Assembly: GCA_965224015.1 (NCBI GenBank)
Contig: OZ245032.1
Span: 3,348,001-3,412,000, forward strand
DNA: 64,000 nucleotides
From: CBDCVD01 sp965224015
GTDB lineage: Bacteria > Pseudomonadota > Alphaproteobacteria > Rhizobiales > CBDCVD01
Direction: 5' to 3'
Positions 1-9,631 of this stretch are shown here, in pieces (position 1 is the stretch's first letter; each line of letters starts with the position of its first letter). The notes beneath the pieces are model-generated. The model had not been told where the DNA came from. It worked only from the letters and a program-made list of their open reading frames with translations, and searched no databases. Position numbers and translations under genes: made by a program.

Positions 1-771
1 ATGAAGGGAGAGCGCATCCACGATGTGCTCGCGCGATTTGCACAAGAGGAAAAGCCGCCGTTTGATGACCAGGCCTTGGCGGCGCTGATCGATATGGGCG
101 AACAGGCGCTTGCGGACCTGCGTACTTTTGCACACGTGCACGCTTTTTGGTGGCCCCGGTTTCAAAGAATTGCCGCCTGGTATGTTGATTGGGAAAATGA
201 GCGCCATGGACAGATTGCCAAGCGCCTGATTGAGCGCTCGGGACGGTTAAGCCTCGATGTCAGGGGCGCGCCGTTTACATTGACGGCACGCGCTGATCGT
301 ATTGATATTGGCCACGACGGCCTGGCCAGCGTTATTGATTTCAAGACCGGACGTTCTCCCAGCGCAAAACAGGTGCAGAGCCTTGTATCACCGCAACTGC
401 CATTGGAGGCCCTGATTTTGCAGGAGGGCGGCTTTGAGGCCACGCCAATACCAGGAGGAATTCGTGATTTGGCCTATGTGGTTTTGAGCGGCGGCCTGTC
501 GGCAGGCATGATGCAAATCCGCGCAAGTCTCAATGAAAAGGAAAAACCGGAACGCGAAGGTACGGCGAGTGAGCAAAGACGTGATGGGGCGGCTCTGGCG
601 CGGGCGGCCAAAAAACAGCTCATCGCCCTCATTGCCCACTACCAGAACCCGGACAATGGCTACCCGTCGAGAGTGCGGCCGTTGCTGTTGCGCCGTTATC
701 GCTCCGACTATGATCATCTGGCACGGGTTGCCGAATGGTCACTGGCCGAAGATGCAACGGAGGATATGTGA
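1..771 (+). CDS. addB: AddB, C-terminal nuclease part (gene truncated by window start)
   Basis: This is the 3' end of the gene for the AddB subunit of the AddAB helicase-nuclease, which resects double-strand breaks in the cytoplasm for RecA-dependent repair. The window opens inside the gene; alphaproteobacterial AddB is about 1000 residues, so some 750 are missing and the ATG at base 1 is internal. The visible 256 residues hold the RecB-type PD-(D/E)XK nuclease core: ARADRID near residue 97 and VIDFKTG near residue 111, with the catalytic Asp and Lys in the latter. This portion contains no cysteine, so the iron-sulphur ligands known from Bacillus AddB are absent here. The stop TGA overlaps the GTG start of addA (GTGA), which indicates translational coupling. 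Confidence 0.9.
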   Translation: MKGERIHDVLARFAQEEKPPFDDQALAALIDMGEQALADLRTFAHVHAFWWPRFQRIAAWYVDWENERHGQIAKRLIERSGRLSLDVRGAPFTLTARADRIDIGHDGLASVIDFKTGRSPSAKQVQSLVSPQLPLEALILQEGGFEATPIPGGIRDLAYVVLSGGLSAGMMQIRASLNEKEKPEREGTASEQRRDGAALARAAKKQLIALIAHYQNPDNGYPSRVRPLLLRRYRSDYDHLARVAEWSLAEDATEDM

Positions 772-3700
772 AAACGGCCGTTCCCCAGGAGACAATTGAT
801 GCGCAGCGACGCGCCTCGGACCCGCGGGCTTGTGCCTTCGTGCGCGCCAATGCGGGCTCCGGCAAAACCTACGTGCTGGCGGTGCGCGTGGTTCGCTTGC
901 TGCTTGCCGGAGTTGATCCTTCGCGGCTTCTGTGCCTGACCTATACAAAGGCCGCCGCCGCCGAAATGGCAGCGCGGGTCTATGATGACTGGTTGAGCCG
1001 CTGGGTGTTAATGGATGACGCGGCTTTGGCGGAAACGATTGCCGGGATTGAAGGGCGATCCCCTTCACAGAGTAAACTCAGGCGAACTCGCAAGCTGTTT
1101 GCCCGCGCACTTGAGACCCCAGGCGGTCTCAAGATCCAAACGATTCACGCCTTTTGCGAACGGTTACTTCATACGTTTTCTCTGGAAGCCGGTGTTCCTG
1201 GGCGGTTCCGTGTGCTTGATGAGGGCCAGTCCTATGTGTTGATCAACCAGGCCATTGCCCAGGTACTGGGAAAACTGGATGATGATGAGCTGGATATCCC
1301 GTCTGGCGCAGCGGCCGATGGGGGCGATAAGGGCGACAACCCGCTTTTAATACGCTGCCTTTCTCATCTGATCGCGATCGCTGGAGACTTTACGATAGAG
1401 AGATTGATCAGAAATTGTGTGGCCAATCGTTCCCGGTTGCAGGCTTGGCTCAAAAAAGCGCACGGGCACAAAGCTTATGCAACCATTTTGCAAGACCTGC
1501 ACGAAGCCTTTGGGGTCGCCAGCCAGGCGGACGCGCCAATAAACGAGGAGACTGTGATCAATGATATCCTTTCGTCACCGCACATCCCCTTGCGCCAATG
1601 GCCGCGCATTGCCGATATTTTCAAGCTAGGCTCCGCAAATGATATAAAGCGTGCCAAAATCATTGACACCCTGCTTATGGCGGGATCAAAGGCTGAGTGT
1701 GTAGAGAGCCTGTTTGCGATCTTTTTTATCAAGGGCGGGGCGGGCACACCGGTAAAGCGCCTGATGACCAAGGCGCTGGCCGATGCGCATCCTGATGTTC
1801 TGGAGGCTATGCAAGCCGAACAGCAGCGCCTTGAGGTGTTGCGCCACAGGCTTGATGGTGTTCGCTGCGCGCAAGCCAGTGCGGCCCTTTTGACCCTGAG
1901 CAAGGCGGTTATTGATGCCTATGAGCGTCAAAAGCGCCGCCAGGGCTTTCTTGACTACGACGACCTGATTGAGAAAACATCGGCGTTGCTGACGCACCCG
2001 GAAGCCCCGGGCTGGGTACACTACAAGCTTGATCAGGGCCTGGACCATATTCTCGTTGATGAAGCCCAGGATACCGCGCCTGCGCAGTGGGACGTACTCT
2101 ATGCCCTGGCGAGCGAATTTTTTGCCGGCCACGGCGCCCATGATGGTGACCGCACACTGTTTGCTGTTGGTGATGAAAAGCAATCGATATACTCGTTTCA
2201 GGGCGCCGAGCCCGATGCCTTTGACACCATGCGCCGTCGGTTCGCACGTCGGGCGGCTCAGGCCGGTATGCCCTGGCACGACGTGACCCTGAACCTGTCG
2301 TTCCGCTCAACCCCCGACGTGCTCGCAGCTGTGGACACGGTGTTCAACAAACCCGAAGTGTATCAGGGCTTATCCAGCGAGGATACGTACCCTGTTCATG
2401 CCGCCTTGCGACACAGTGCCCCCGGCTTTGTCGAACTCTGGCCGGTTATCGCACCGGATGAGGAGCCGGATCAGGAAGACTGGTTACCCCCCAAGGACCA
2501 ACCACGGCCCAGTGACCCCGCAACCCAGTTGGCCGCACGCATTGCGGACACGATCGCCGACGGGCTCAACCGCCTGAAGCCCTTGCCAGGGACTGAAGCG
2601 AAACCACCGGCGCCTGGAGATTTTCTTATTCTCGTGCGCCAGCGCAACGCGTTTGTGCAGAGTTTTGTCCGCGCCTGCAAAGCGCGGGGCATTCCGGTCG
2701 CCGGCGCTGACCGCTTGGTGCTGAGCACCCATATTGCGGCAATGGACCTTACCGCCCTGGGGCGGGTGGTGCTTATGCCCGAAGACGATCTATCCCTGGC
2801 TTGTGTGCTGAAGAGCCCTCTTATTGGCCTGAACGAAGAGGCCTTGCTGGACCTGGCCCATGGGCGCAAGGGAACACTTTGGCAGGCGTTAGGGGACAAG
2901 CGGAATGCAGCGGCATATGGTGAGGCTTACGCCCGCCTTCAGGCCTGGCATGCCATGGCCGACACGGTTCCGCCTTACGCCTTTTACGCGCGGGTGCTGG
3001 GTGCCGACCAGGGCCGTGCGCGGTTTCTTGCCCGACTTGGCCCCGAGGCTGACGAGGTGCTTGATGAGTTTCTCTCACAAGCCCTGACCTTTGGCGATGA
3101 AAGCATTCCCTCTCTTGAGGGTTTCATTGCCACACTTGACGCCCACCCGGTCACCGTCAAGCGGGAAACCGACATGCAACGGGATGAAGTTCGGATCATG
3201 ACCATCCACGGGGCCAAGGGGCTTGAGGCCCGGTATGTGTTTTTGGCTGACACGTGTTTTGAGCCGGCAGGGCGCCATAACCCGTCTTTGGTTCCTGTGG
3301 CCGACGCCTCCCATGAGAGGGCTCCAGGGGAGCCAGTTGCGTGGGTTAACCGGCAAATCGGCAGCAACAGGATTGCTCCTGTTGCCGCTGCGCGAGACAG
3401 GTTGCACCGACGCGCTATTGAGGAGGAGCGACGGCTCCTCTACGTTGCTATGACCCGCGCCGAGGACGGGCTTTATGTGTGCGGTTATAAATCCCGCCGG
3501 CGTCTTGTGGAGCACTGCTGGTACAATTTGATCAGCGATGCCCTTACCCCCACCGCCCAGGCCTTCACCACAAAAGACGCGGCGACGGGCTGGCGCTGGC
3601 ACCACCGGCAACCAGACACAAAGCAACCACAGAACCCGCCACCCCAGGCAGATCGCAAATTCCGTTCCAGGCCGAAAGCCACGCCAGAGCTCCCTGCATG

Positions 3701-4373
3701 GATTGATCAACCGGTTCCCCGTCCGGCGCAGGTCAGCGTTGCCGCAACACCGTCAGCAACCCGCGCCCTCCTGGAGGACACCCGGGGCGTGGTTGCCGAA
3801 GAGACGCTTTTTATGGCAAAGGGTGAGGAACACGGTGGCCATGAGGGGTTGCTGCGTGGGCACATTGTGCACCGGTTATTGGAATTTCTGCCCCAACTGG
3901 CGCCCGCGGAACGCCGTGACGCCGCGTGTGCGTTTATGACCGGCGCTGTCCCTCAATGGTCCAGGGAGCAGCAACAGGCGGTGCTTGCGCAACTGCTGCC
4001 ACTATTGGACAATGACGCGCTGGCACCGCTATTTGGGGCGCACAGCCGCGCCGAGGTCGCGGTGTGCGGAGACGTCCTGTCTGCGGACAATACGCGCCTT
4101 TTGGTGTCCGGGCGCATTGACCGTCTTGCGGTATTGGACGACACGATATTCATCGCCGACTACAAGACAAACAGCAAGGTTCCCGCCGACGTCTCCCACG
4201 TCCCATCGGCGTACCTATCACAGATGGCCTTTTATCGTCTGTTGCTTGGCGCTCTTTATCCGGCAAAACCGGTTCGCTGCCTGATCGTGTGGACTGCCAC
4301 GCTCACCGTAATGCCGTTGCCGGATCGGGTGCTGGAAAATATCACCAAGGGCTGTCGTATTGTCGGGGGGTGA
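768..4373 (+). CDS. addA: Double-strand break repair helicase AddA
   Basis: UvrD/Rep-type helicase fused to a RecB-family nuclease; with AddB it unwinds and degrades broken DNA ends. I place the start at GTG 768 (CGGAGG just upstream, overlapping the addB stop), giving 1201 residues; an ATG at 735 lies inside addB and lacks a ribosome site. Visible motifs in order: Q-motif region with DAQRRASDP (residues 11-19), Walker A NAGSGKT (28-34), LTYTKAAAAEM (Ia), ILVDEAQDTAPAQ (Walker B), GDEKQSIYSFQGAEP (III), a late helicase motif MTIHGAKGLEA, and C-terminal IADYKTNSKVP, the nuclease Asp/Lys motif. All catalytic positions appear intact. A strongly acidic, Gly-rich insertion near residue 190 is lineage-specific sequence. 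Confidence 0.95.
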   Translation: MKTAVPQETIDAQRRASDPRACAFVRANAGSGKTYVLAVRVVRLLLAGVDPSRLLCLTYTKAAAAEMAARVYDDWLSRWVLMDDAALAETIAGIEGRSPSQSKLRRTRKLFARALETPGGLKIQTIHAFCERLLHTFSLEAGVPGRFRVLDEGQSYVLINQAIAQVLGKLDDDELDIPSGAAADGGDKGDNPLLIRCLSHLIAIAGDFTIERLIRNCVANRSRLQAWLKKAHGHKAYATILQDLHEAFGVASQADAPINEETVINDILSSPHIPLRQWPRIADIFKLGSANDIKRAKIIDTLLMAGSKAECVESLFAIFFIKGGAGTPVKRLMTKALADAHPDVLEAMQAEQQRLEVLRHRLDGVRCAQASAALLTLSKAVIDAYERQKRRQGFLDYDDLIEKTSALLTHPEAPGWVHYKLDQGLDHILVDEAQDTAPAQWDVLYALASEFFAGHGAHDGDRTLFAVGDEKQSIYSFQGAEPDAFDTMRRRFARRAAQAGMPWHDVTLNLSFRSTPDVLAAVDTVFNKPEVYQGLSSEDTYPVHAALRHSAPGFVELWPVIAPDEEPDQEDWLPPKDQPRPSDPATQLAARIADTIADGLNRLKPLPGTEAKPPAPGDFLILVRQRNAFVQSFVRACKARGIPVAGADRLVLSTHIAAMDLTALGRVVLMPEDDLSLACVLKSPLIGLNEEALLDLAHGRKGTLWQALGDKRNAAAYGEAYARLQAWHAMADTVPPYAFYARVLGADQGRARFLARLGPEADEVLDEFLSQALTFGDESIPSLEGFIATLDAHPVTVKRETDMQRDEVRIMTIHGAKGLEARYVFLADTCFEPAGRHNPSLVPVADASHERAPGEPVAWVNRQIGSNRIAPVAAARDRLHRRAIEEERRLLYVAMTRAEDGLYVCGYKSRRRLVEHCWYNLISDALTPTAQAFTTKDAATGWRWHHRQPDTKQPQNPPPQADRKFRSRPKATPELPAWIDQPVPRPAQVSVAATPSATRALLEDTRGVVAEETLFMAKGEEHGGHEGLLRGHIVHRLLEFLPQLAPAERRDAACAFMTGAVPQWSREQQQAVLAQLLPLLDNDALAPLFGAHSRAEVAVCGDVLSADNTRLLVSGRIDRLAVLDDTIFIADYKTNSKVPADVSHVPSAYLSQMAFYRLLLGALYPAKPVRCLIVWTATLTVMPLPDRVLENITKGCRIVGG

Positions 4374-4411
4374 GCCCATAAGAGCCTTCGCGACTCAAAC
4401 CGCATATCGGG

Positions 4412-4792
4412 CTAACGCAGCCGCCCTTCCTGGGCGCCCCCCTGGTATTGATGGGCGACCAGAATACCCTTTAGCGGTCTCAAAATGACGATCGATAGCA
4501 CAATGGTCAAAGGTACCCACAAAATCACGTGCACCCACAGGGCAGGACTTATCGTCAGCTCCAGCACCAAAGCCGCCCCAACAACAATAAAACCGATAAT
4601 GAAGATAGCAAATACCATGGGGCCATCGCCGGAGTCGGCAAACGACATGTCCAGCCCGCACACCGCGCACTTTTTGCTCAGTTGAACAAAGCCTGCAAAC
4701 ATTTTGCCTTCGCCGCAACGCGGACAACGCCCTCTCAGGCCTGCCGTTGTCGGACCAACTTGTGGGTCCCCTGAAGGGCTAGAGCGTGTCAT
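4412..4792 (-). CDS. DUF983 zinc-ribbon membrane protein of the oxidase cluster
   Basis: Small membrane protein of the DUF983 family, which usually sits behind coxC in alphaproteobacterial oxidase operons; its biochemical role is not established. The 126 residues show an N-terminal zinc ribbon (RCPRCGEGK and later CAVCGLD, four cysteines) followed by two hydrophobic segments (about residues 58-78 and 83-105). The ATG used here is unusual: the first codons ATGACACGCTCTAG are the right end of dispersed repeat A, with no visible ribosome site ahead. The native start may have been lost, or translation may begin downstream before the zinc ribbon. A gap of 345 bp separates it from coxC, so transcription from the cox promoter is uncertain. 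It converges with addA, 38 bp apart. Confidence 0.85.
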   Translation of the reverse strand: MTRSSPSGDPQVGPTTAGLRGRCPRCGEGKMFAGFVQLSKKCAVCGLDMSFADSGDGPMVFAIFIIGFIVVGAALVLELTISPALWVHVILWVPLTIVLSIVILRPLKGILVAHQYQGGAQEGRLR

Positions 4793-4832
4793 GTTTTAAT
4801 AGAAGCAATTCTGTTTCTCGATTGGCGAGGCT
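4781..4832 (-). repeat. Dispersed repeat A, copy 1 (full length)
   Basis: Full copy of a roughly 52-bp intergenic repeat, read on the minus strand as CTCGCCAATCGAGAAACAG followed by a TTCTATTAAAACATGACACGCTCT-like end. The left part can fold as a CTCG-CCAAT-CGAG hairpin. Its right end contributes the ATG of the DUF983 gene. The rest of the 4793-5137 gap between DUF983 and coxC shows no gene; it contains a CTCTAGAG palindrome near 4850 that resembles another repeat-A edge. Confidence 0.8.
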
Positions 4833-5137
4833 AACCACACTCTAGAGCGTAGGGCGTTTAAGTTGCAGTAATAACCCCCGGTTAGGGCTCATGATCAGAT
4901 AAATGGCTGGTAGCGCCTTTCTTTAGACATGAACCGATAAAGCATGAGAAAAAGTCGCTTATCAGCGGATTTACGTGAACACATTGTTGCAAATTAAGCG
5001 CCCGATGCTCTAGCTCTCACCACCAATTCCCAAAGCGTTTGCTCCGCCGGATCTCAACGCTGCGCACTACGGTTTTAGTTCCAGGGTCGTCTTGTCGCCT
5101 CTCGCCGGATGCCGAGGTCGATCATTGTCCGATAGCG

Positions 5138-5989
5138 CTAATGCGCCGCGGGCACCCCAGCACCCCAAATATAGATCGCGCAGAACAAAAACAGCCATAC
5201 GACGTCAACAAAATGCCAATACCACGCCGCCGCCTCAAAACCGAAATGCTGCTCAGGGGTGAAATGGCCACGCATGGCGCGCACAAGACAGACAAACAGG
5301 AATACGGTCCCTATAATCACATGGGCCCCATGAAAGCCTGTCGCCATGAAAAATGTCGACCCGTAGATATTTCCGCCATAGTCCCCGTCGCGGTTGAAGC
5401 CAAAGGCCGCATGGGCGTATTCATAGGCCTGTAGTGTTGTAAACAACAGCCCCAGGGCGACAGTCAAAACCAACCCCCAAACAAGGCCGCGCCGATTGTT
5501 CTCAATAAGGCTATGGTGCGCCCAAGTCACGGTGGTGCCGGAGAGCAGCAGAACGACCGTATTGAGAAGCGGCAGGTCCCAGGGGTCAAATGTCTGCGTG
5601 CCCGCCGGCGGCCATTGGCCGTCGGTCACCGCCAGCCGGGATGTTTGCTGGATCTCATTGGCATAGAGCGCCGCGTCAAAGTAAGCCCAAAACCAGCCAA
5701 CAAAAAACATGACCTCGGAAAAAATAAACAGGATCATGCCATAACGCAGATGCAACTGAACAACCCGTGTATGGTCTCCCGCATGGGCCTCGCGAACAAT
5801 ATCGCGCCACCACCCGAACATGGTGTAGGCAACAATCAACGCACCCGGCAGAATATACCACAGTGGTGAGCCGTGCATGTAACTGATGGCGCCCACAGCC
5901 AATAGAAAAGCGCCAACCGCGCCAATGATTGGCCACGGGCTCGGGTCGACCAGATGGTAGTCGTGATGTTTTACATGTGCTTGCGCCAT
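5138..5989 (-). CDS. coxC: Cytochrome c oxidase subunit III
   Basis: Subunit III of the aa3-type haem-copper oxidase in the inner membrane; it stabilises the proton-pumping core and has no redox centre. The protein has 283 residues from ATG 5989, which has GGGAAG placed well upstream; a TTG four codons earlier is less likely. Seven transmembrane segments can be traced, with recognisable family stretches LRYGMILFIFSEVMFFVGWFW truncated here to IFSEVMFFVGWFWAYFD, and FMATGFHGAHVIIGT, plus the C-terminal HFVDVVWLFLF. The start overlaps the end of ctaG by 19 bp, so it is part of the cox operon read leftwards from coxB. Confidence 0.96.
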   Translation of the reverse strand: MAQAHVKHHDYHLVDPSPWPIIGAVGAFLLAVGAISYMHGSPLWYILPGALIVAYTMFGWWRDIVREAHAGDHTRVVQLHLRYGMILFIFSEVMFFVGWFWAYFDAALYANEIQQTSRLAVTDGQWPPAGTQTFDPWDLPLLNTVVLLLSGTTVTWAHHSLIENNRRGLVWGLVLTVALGLLFTTLQAYEYAHAAFGFNRDGDYGGNIYGSTFFMATGFHGAHVIIGTVFLFVCLVRAMRGHFTPEQHFGFEAAAWYWHFVDVVWLFLFCAIYIWGAGVPAAH

Positions 5990-6660
5990 GTTTCTTCCCA
6001 ATGCTGTGTTATCCCTTGTTGTGCAACACGTATGAAGCGCAATGCGGTCCGGCCTGTTCTGTCGTTCCGGTGGGGGATCGCCTGCTCATAGGCTTCGCGA
6101 GTTGGCGCCTCATCCTGATTGGCCTCATAGAACGCATAAGTCAACATAATCGTGTTAATGGAATGAAAATCCTTGTCCTTGTCAAGATCCGGGCTGATAA
6201 AAAACGTCACTCCCATATCCTTGCTCTCACCCGGCCCGAGGGTCTGCTTGGTAAAGCAAAAACAGTCGATCTTGTTAAAGTAGCTCCCTGCCTCCGCTGC
6301 CGCAACGCTGTAGCGGGAGGTGCCGGTTACGGGTTGGTCTGTGATGTTGGTGGCGCGGTAAAAGACGGTTCGGGTCTCACCAAGGCGCAAGTCCAGTTTG
6401 CGCGTAAGAGGCTCAACCACCCATGCCAGATTGCTCGCCACCATTGCATCGAAGCGAACGGTAATGACGCGGTCCATGACCGTGTCCGGCGCCTCCTTGG
6501 CCACCTGGGTTGTCCCCCCATACCCGGTGACTTGGCAGAACAGCTGATACAATGACTCCGAGGCGTAGGCCATTGCCAACATTCCCACAACCCCGACAAC
6601 ACACGCAAGCGCCGTCAGCTTGCTGCGCAGATTACGTGATATGGCGCCGGGCGTTCCCAT
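5971..6660 (-). CDS. ctaG: Cytochrome c oxidase assembly protein CtaG (Cox11)
   Basis: Membrane-anchored copper chaperone that delivers copper to the CuB site of subunit I. The protein is about 229 residues from ATG 6660 (an in-frame TTG lies two codons earlier). It has an N-terminal membrane anchor (about residues 14-34) and a periplasmic immunoglobulin-like domain with the copper-binding motif CFCFTKQTL, preceded by the typical YFNKIDC. It lies between the 50-residue small protein and coxC, as is usual in this class. The C-terminal tail after FYEANQDE is longer than in many homologues and overlaps the coxC start. Confidence 0.95.
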   Translation of the reverse strand: MGTPGAISRNLRSKLTALACVVGVVGMLAMAYASESLYQLFCQVTGYGGTTQVAKEAPDTVMDRVITVRFDAMVASNLAWVVEPLTRKLDLRLGETRTVFYRATNITDQPVTGTSRYSVAAAEAGSYFNKIDCFCFTKQTLGPGESKDMGVTFFISPDLDKDKDFHSINTIMLTYAFYEANQDEAPTREAYEQAIPHRNDRTGRTALRFIRVAQQGITQHWEETWRKHM

Positions 6661-6720
6661 TATCAATGCCCTAACCTGTCATCGGCTCGAGTCTTAAATT
6701 CAAGTTCATAATAAAAGCGC

Positions 6721-6873
6721 TCACAAAGGTCTGTTCATGACATTGCCACCCAGACGTATCATCGTAACCGCATAGATCATAACCATAACCACCACAATCC
6801 CCAGCGCAATAGCGATCGAGCGGACCCGACGTCGACGCAGAGCTTCAGGGTCGTCCATGGCTTGCTTGTCCAT
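6721..6873 (-). CDS. Small single-span membrane protein between ctaB and ctaG (CoxF-like)
   Basis: A 50-residue reading frame. ATG 6873 is preceded by AGGAGAG at ideal spacing. The peptide begins MDKQAMDDPEALRRRR, then has one hydrophobic helix (roughly residues 19-40, rich in Val, Ile and Met) and ends LGGNVMNRPL. Alphaproteobacterial oxidase operons commonly hold a short positively charged, single-span protein at this position, often named CoxF and thought to help oxidase biogenesis. Position, size and topology support that; sequence identity to any named protein cannot be judged here. Confidence 0.75.
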   Translation of the reverse strand: MDKQAMDDPEALRRRRVRSIAIALGIVVVMVMIYAVTMIRLGGNVMNRPL

Positions 6874-6919
6874 AGGGCTCTCCTAACAACAAAATGCCCT
6901 TACTGGCAAGAACCCGCAC

Positions 6920-7921
6920 TCAAGTTGTTACACCGTGCACGGCTATAAAGGCACCCGGCAACATCGCCTCAAGAAGCAAGGCCGCAAACACCATAAACAG
7001 GTAAAGGATCGAAAACCCGAACAACGACCTCGCCCGTTTGCGCATGTGGTCCCGGTTGTCAGCCACAACCAGCGCCAGGGCGCGAACAATGAAGATGATC
7101 CCAAGCCCCCCGGCGATCAGCGCGTAAAGCGCGCCCGCCATCCCAAGCCCAACCGGCGCCATCGCCGCAATTGCCATCAGGACGGAATAGACAGCGATTT
7201 GTCGACGGGTGGCCACGTCTCCGGCGACATTCGGCAACATAGGCACACCGGCGCGGTCATAGTCGTCATGACGCACCAGGGCCAGGCTCCAAAAATGCGG
7301 TGGCGTCCATAAAAATATGATCGCAAACAAAACCAGCGGCATCAGATCAAGGGTGCCCGTCGCCGCAGCCCAGCCGATCACCGGCGGCAGGGCCCCAGCG
7401 GCGCCACCAATAACAATGTTCTGTGGTGTGCGCCGCTTGAGCCAAACCGTGTAGACGACACTGTAAAAGAAAATTGTAAAGGCAAGCAGGCCACCTGCCA
7501 CCCAGTTGATCAACATACCCAAAAGCATGACCGAAAGGGTAGACAAGACGACACCAAAGCCAAGAGCCTCCGCAGGTTCGATCCGGTTTTGCGGCAAGGG
7601 GCGACACCGGGTGCGGGCCATTTTGCCATCAATATCCGCATCGTACCACATATTGAGCGCGCCGCAGGCTCCCGCCCCCGCGGCGATCATGAAAACCGCA
7701 ACAAACGCAAGCACCGGATGCATGGTTCCAGGAGCCACAATCAGACCGGTCACGGCGGTAAAAACAGCCAGGGCCATAACCCGCGGCTTCAAAAGCTCGA
7801 GGAAATCCCCAAGACTTGGCACCGTCACGCTTTGCAAATCGCCGTTGGCAAAAGCCGTTGCCTCAACGGGCCCCGTCTGCGCTGCTTGCGTTGCCAGCCT
7901 ATCTGGAAATCGTCCGGCCAT
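6920..7921 (-). CDS. ctaB: Protohaem IX farnesyltransferase (haem O synthase)
   Basis: UbiA-family prenyltransferase (Cox10) that transfers farnesyl from farnesyl diphosphate to haem B, giving haem O for the oxidase. From ATG 7921, with AAAGGA upstream, it has 333 residues; a GTG 13 codons earlier (7960) is a weaker option. Family signatures are LLKPRVMALAVFTAVTGL near the N-terminus, NMWYDADIDGKMARTRCRPLP (first Asp-rich motif, NxxxDxxxD) and the second loop VRHDDYDRAGVPMLP. About nine membrane helices are predicted. It follows coxA closely in the operon. Confidence 0.95.
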   Translation of the reverse strand: MAGRFPDRLATQAAQTGPVEATAFANGDLQSVTVPSLGDFLELLKPRVMALAVFTAVTGLIVAPGTMHPVLAFVAVFMIAAGAGACGALNMWYDADIDGKMARTRCRPLPQNRIEPAEALGFGVVLSTLSVMLLGMLINWVAGGLLAFTIFFYSVVYTVWLKRRTPQNIVIGGAAGALPPVIGWAAATGTLDLMPLVLFAIIFLWTPPHFWSLALVRHDDYDRAGVPMLPNVAGDVATRRQIAVYSVLMAIAAMAPVGLGMAGALYALIAGGLGIIFIVRALALVVADNRDHMRKRARSLFGFSILYLFMVFAALLLEAMLPGAFIAVHGVTT

Positions 7922-7987
7922 CAGGTTTCGTTTTCCTTTACTGTCGACTTGTGAACGCACGTTTCAATCGGCTCGCCCATGGGCACC

Positions 7988-9631
7988 TTAGCGGATGCGC
8001 GGCAGAACCTCGAATTGGTGGAACGGTGGTGGCGAGGGAAGTGTCCATTCCAGGGTCGTCGCGCCCTCGCCCCAAGGGTTGTCCGCCGCAACACGTTTTT
8101 TCGAGAACGCCTCCACCATACCGATAATAAAGATCACCACGGCAAACGCCGAAAGGTACGATCCATAGGAGGAAATCTCGTTCCAGAAAGCAAAAGCGTC
8201 TGGAAAGTCGACAATTCGGCGCGGCATCGCGTTCAGGCCCAGCCAATGCTGCGGCGCAAACAGAATATTCACGCCAATGAAAGTTAGCCAGAAATGCAAC
8301 TTGCCCCAAAACTCACTGTACATGTAGCCGGTCATTTTGGGAAACCAGTAGTACCAGCCGGCAAAAATAGCAAAGACAGCGCCCATGGACAGCACGTAAT
8401 GGAAGTGCGCAACCACATAATAGGTGTCATGGGCCATTCTGTCGAAACCGGCGTTGGCAAGTTGGACCCCGGTGACCCCGCCGGCCGTAAACAGAACGAT
8501 AAAGCCAAGGGCCCAGGCCATGGGGGTGGTAAAACGGATCGAACCGCCCCACATGGTGGCGATCCAGGAAAAGACTTTGACCCCCGTTGGCACCGCGATC
8601 ACCATTGTGGCAAAGACGAAATAGCGCTGCGTGTTCAAGCTTGCGCCCACGGTGTACATGTGATGGGCCCAGACGATGCAACCGACAAAACCGATCGCCA
8701 CCATGGCATAGACCATGCCGAGATAACCAAATATCGGCTTGCGCGAGAAGGTCGAGATAACATGAGAAATGATGCCAAAACCGGGAAGAATGAGGATATA
8801 CACCTCGGGGTGGCCAAAGAACCAGAACAAATGCTGGTAAAATATCGGATCGCCACCGGTCTCGGGGGTAAAAAATGAGGTGCCAAAATTGCGATCCGTG
8901 AGAAGCATGGTGATCGCGGCGGCAAAAACAGGCAGCGACAGAATAAGCAAAAAGGTCGTCACCAAGATTGACCAGACAAAAAGCGGTGTTTTGTAAAGGG
9001 TCATACCAGGCGCGCGCATATTGAAAATGGTGGTAATAAAGTTAATCGCTCCAAGAATGGACGACGCGCCGGCAAGATGAAGAGACAGAATGGCAAAATC
9101 CATAGCCGGGCCGCTGTGATGGGTTGTGGACAACGGCGCGTAAGCGGTCCATCCGGTGCCGACACCGGTCATATTTTGCCCCGCCCCCTCAACAAACATG
9201 GAGATCACCAGCAACAGCAGTGATGCCGGCAACAGCCAGAATGAAATGTTGTTCATGCGGGGAAACGCCATGTCCGGCGCCCCGATCATAATGGGGACAA
9301 ACCAGTTGCCAAATCCCCCGATCAGTGCCGGCATGACCAAAAAGAAAACCATGATCAGGCCATGGGCGGTGGTAAAGACATTGTAGAGATGCTTGGCACT
9401 GTCCAGCCCGGCGTCAGCACCCATGAAGATTGACGCAAGACCTGTAAAAATCTGGATACCTGGCTCCTGCAGTTCCATGCGCATCAACACGGAAAGCAAC
9501 CCGCCGACAATGCCAGCAACAATTGCAAACACAAGATACATGGTGCCGATGTCTTTGTGATTGGTCGAAAGCACGTACCGGAGCACACCGGTCGGATGGG
9601 CGTGCGCCTGATCAACTGCCGTTGTCGTCAT
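7988..9631 (-). CDS. coxA: Cytochrome c oxidase subunit I
   Basis: Catalytic subunit carrying haem a and the haem a3-CuB centre that reduces oxygen to water. The 547 residues include twelve membrane helices and intact ligands: the low-spin haem His in TTAHGLIMVFF, the GHPEVYILILPGFG motif with the CuB His and the His-Tyr crosslink pair, the paired His ligands in WAHHMYTVG, and the late His pair in VAHFHYVLS. The D-channel entrance Asp lies in GAPDMAFPRMNN, so this is an A-type proton pump. A good ribosome site (TAAGGAAA) precedes ATG 9631. Confidence 0.98.
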   Translation of the reverse strand: MTTTAVDQAHAHPTGVLRYVLSTNHKDIGTMYLVFAIVAGIVGGLLSVLMRMELQEPGIQIFTGLASIFMGADAGLDSAKHLYNVFTTAHGLIMVFFLVMPALIGGFGNWFVPIMIGAPDMAFPRMNNISFWLLPASLLLLVISMFVEGAGQNMTGVGTGWTAYAPLSTTHHSGPAMDFAILSLHLAGASSILGAINFITTIFNMRAPGMTLYKTPLFVWSILVTTFLLILSLPVFAAAITMLLTDRNFGTSFFTPETGGDPIFYQHLFWFFGHPEVYILILPGFGIISHVISTFSRKPIFGYLGMVYAMVAIGFVGCIVWAHHMYTVGASLNTQRYFVFATMVIAVPTGVKVFSWIATMWGGSIRFTTPMAWALGFIVLFTAGGVTGVQLANAGFDRMAHDTYYVVAHFHYVLSMGAVFAIFAGWYYWFPKMTGYMYSEFWGKLHFWLTFIGVNILFAPQHWLGLNAMPRRIVDFPDAFAFWNEISSYGSYLSAFAVVIFIIGMVEAFSKKRVAADNPWGEGATTLEWTLPSPPPFHQFEVLPRIR

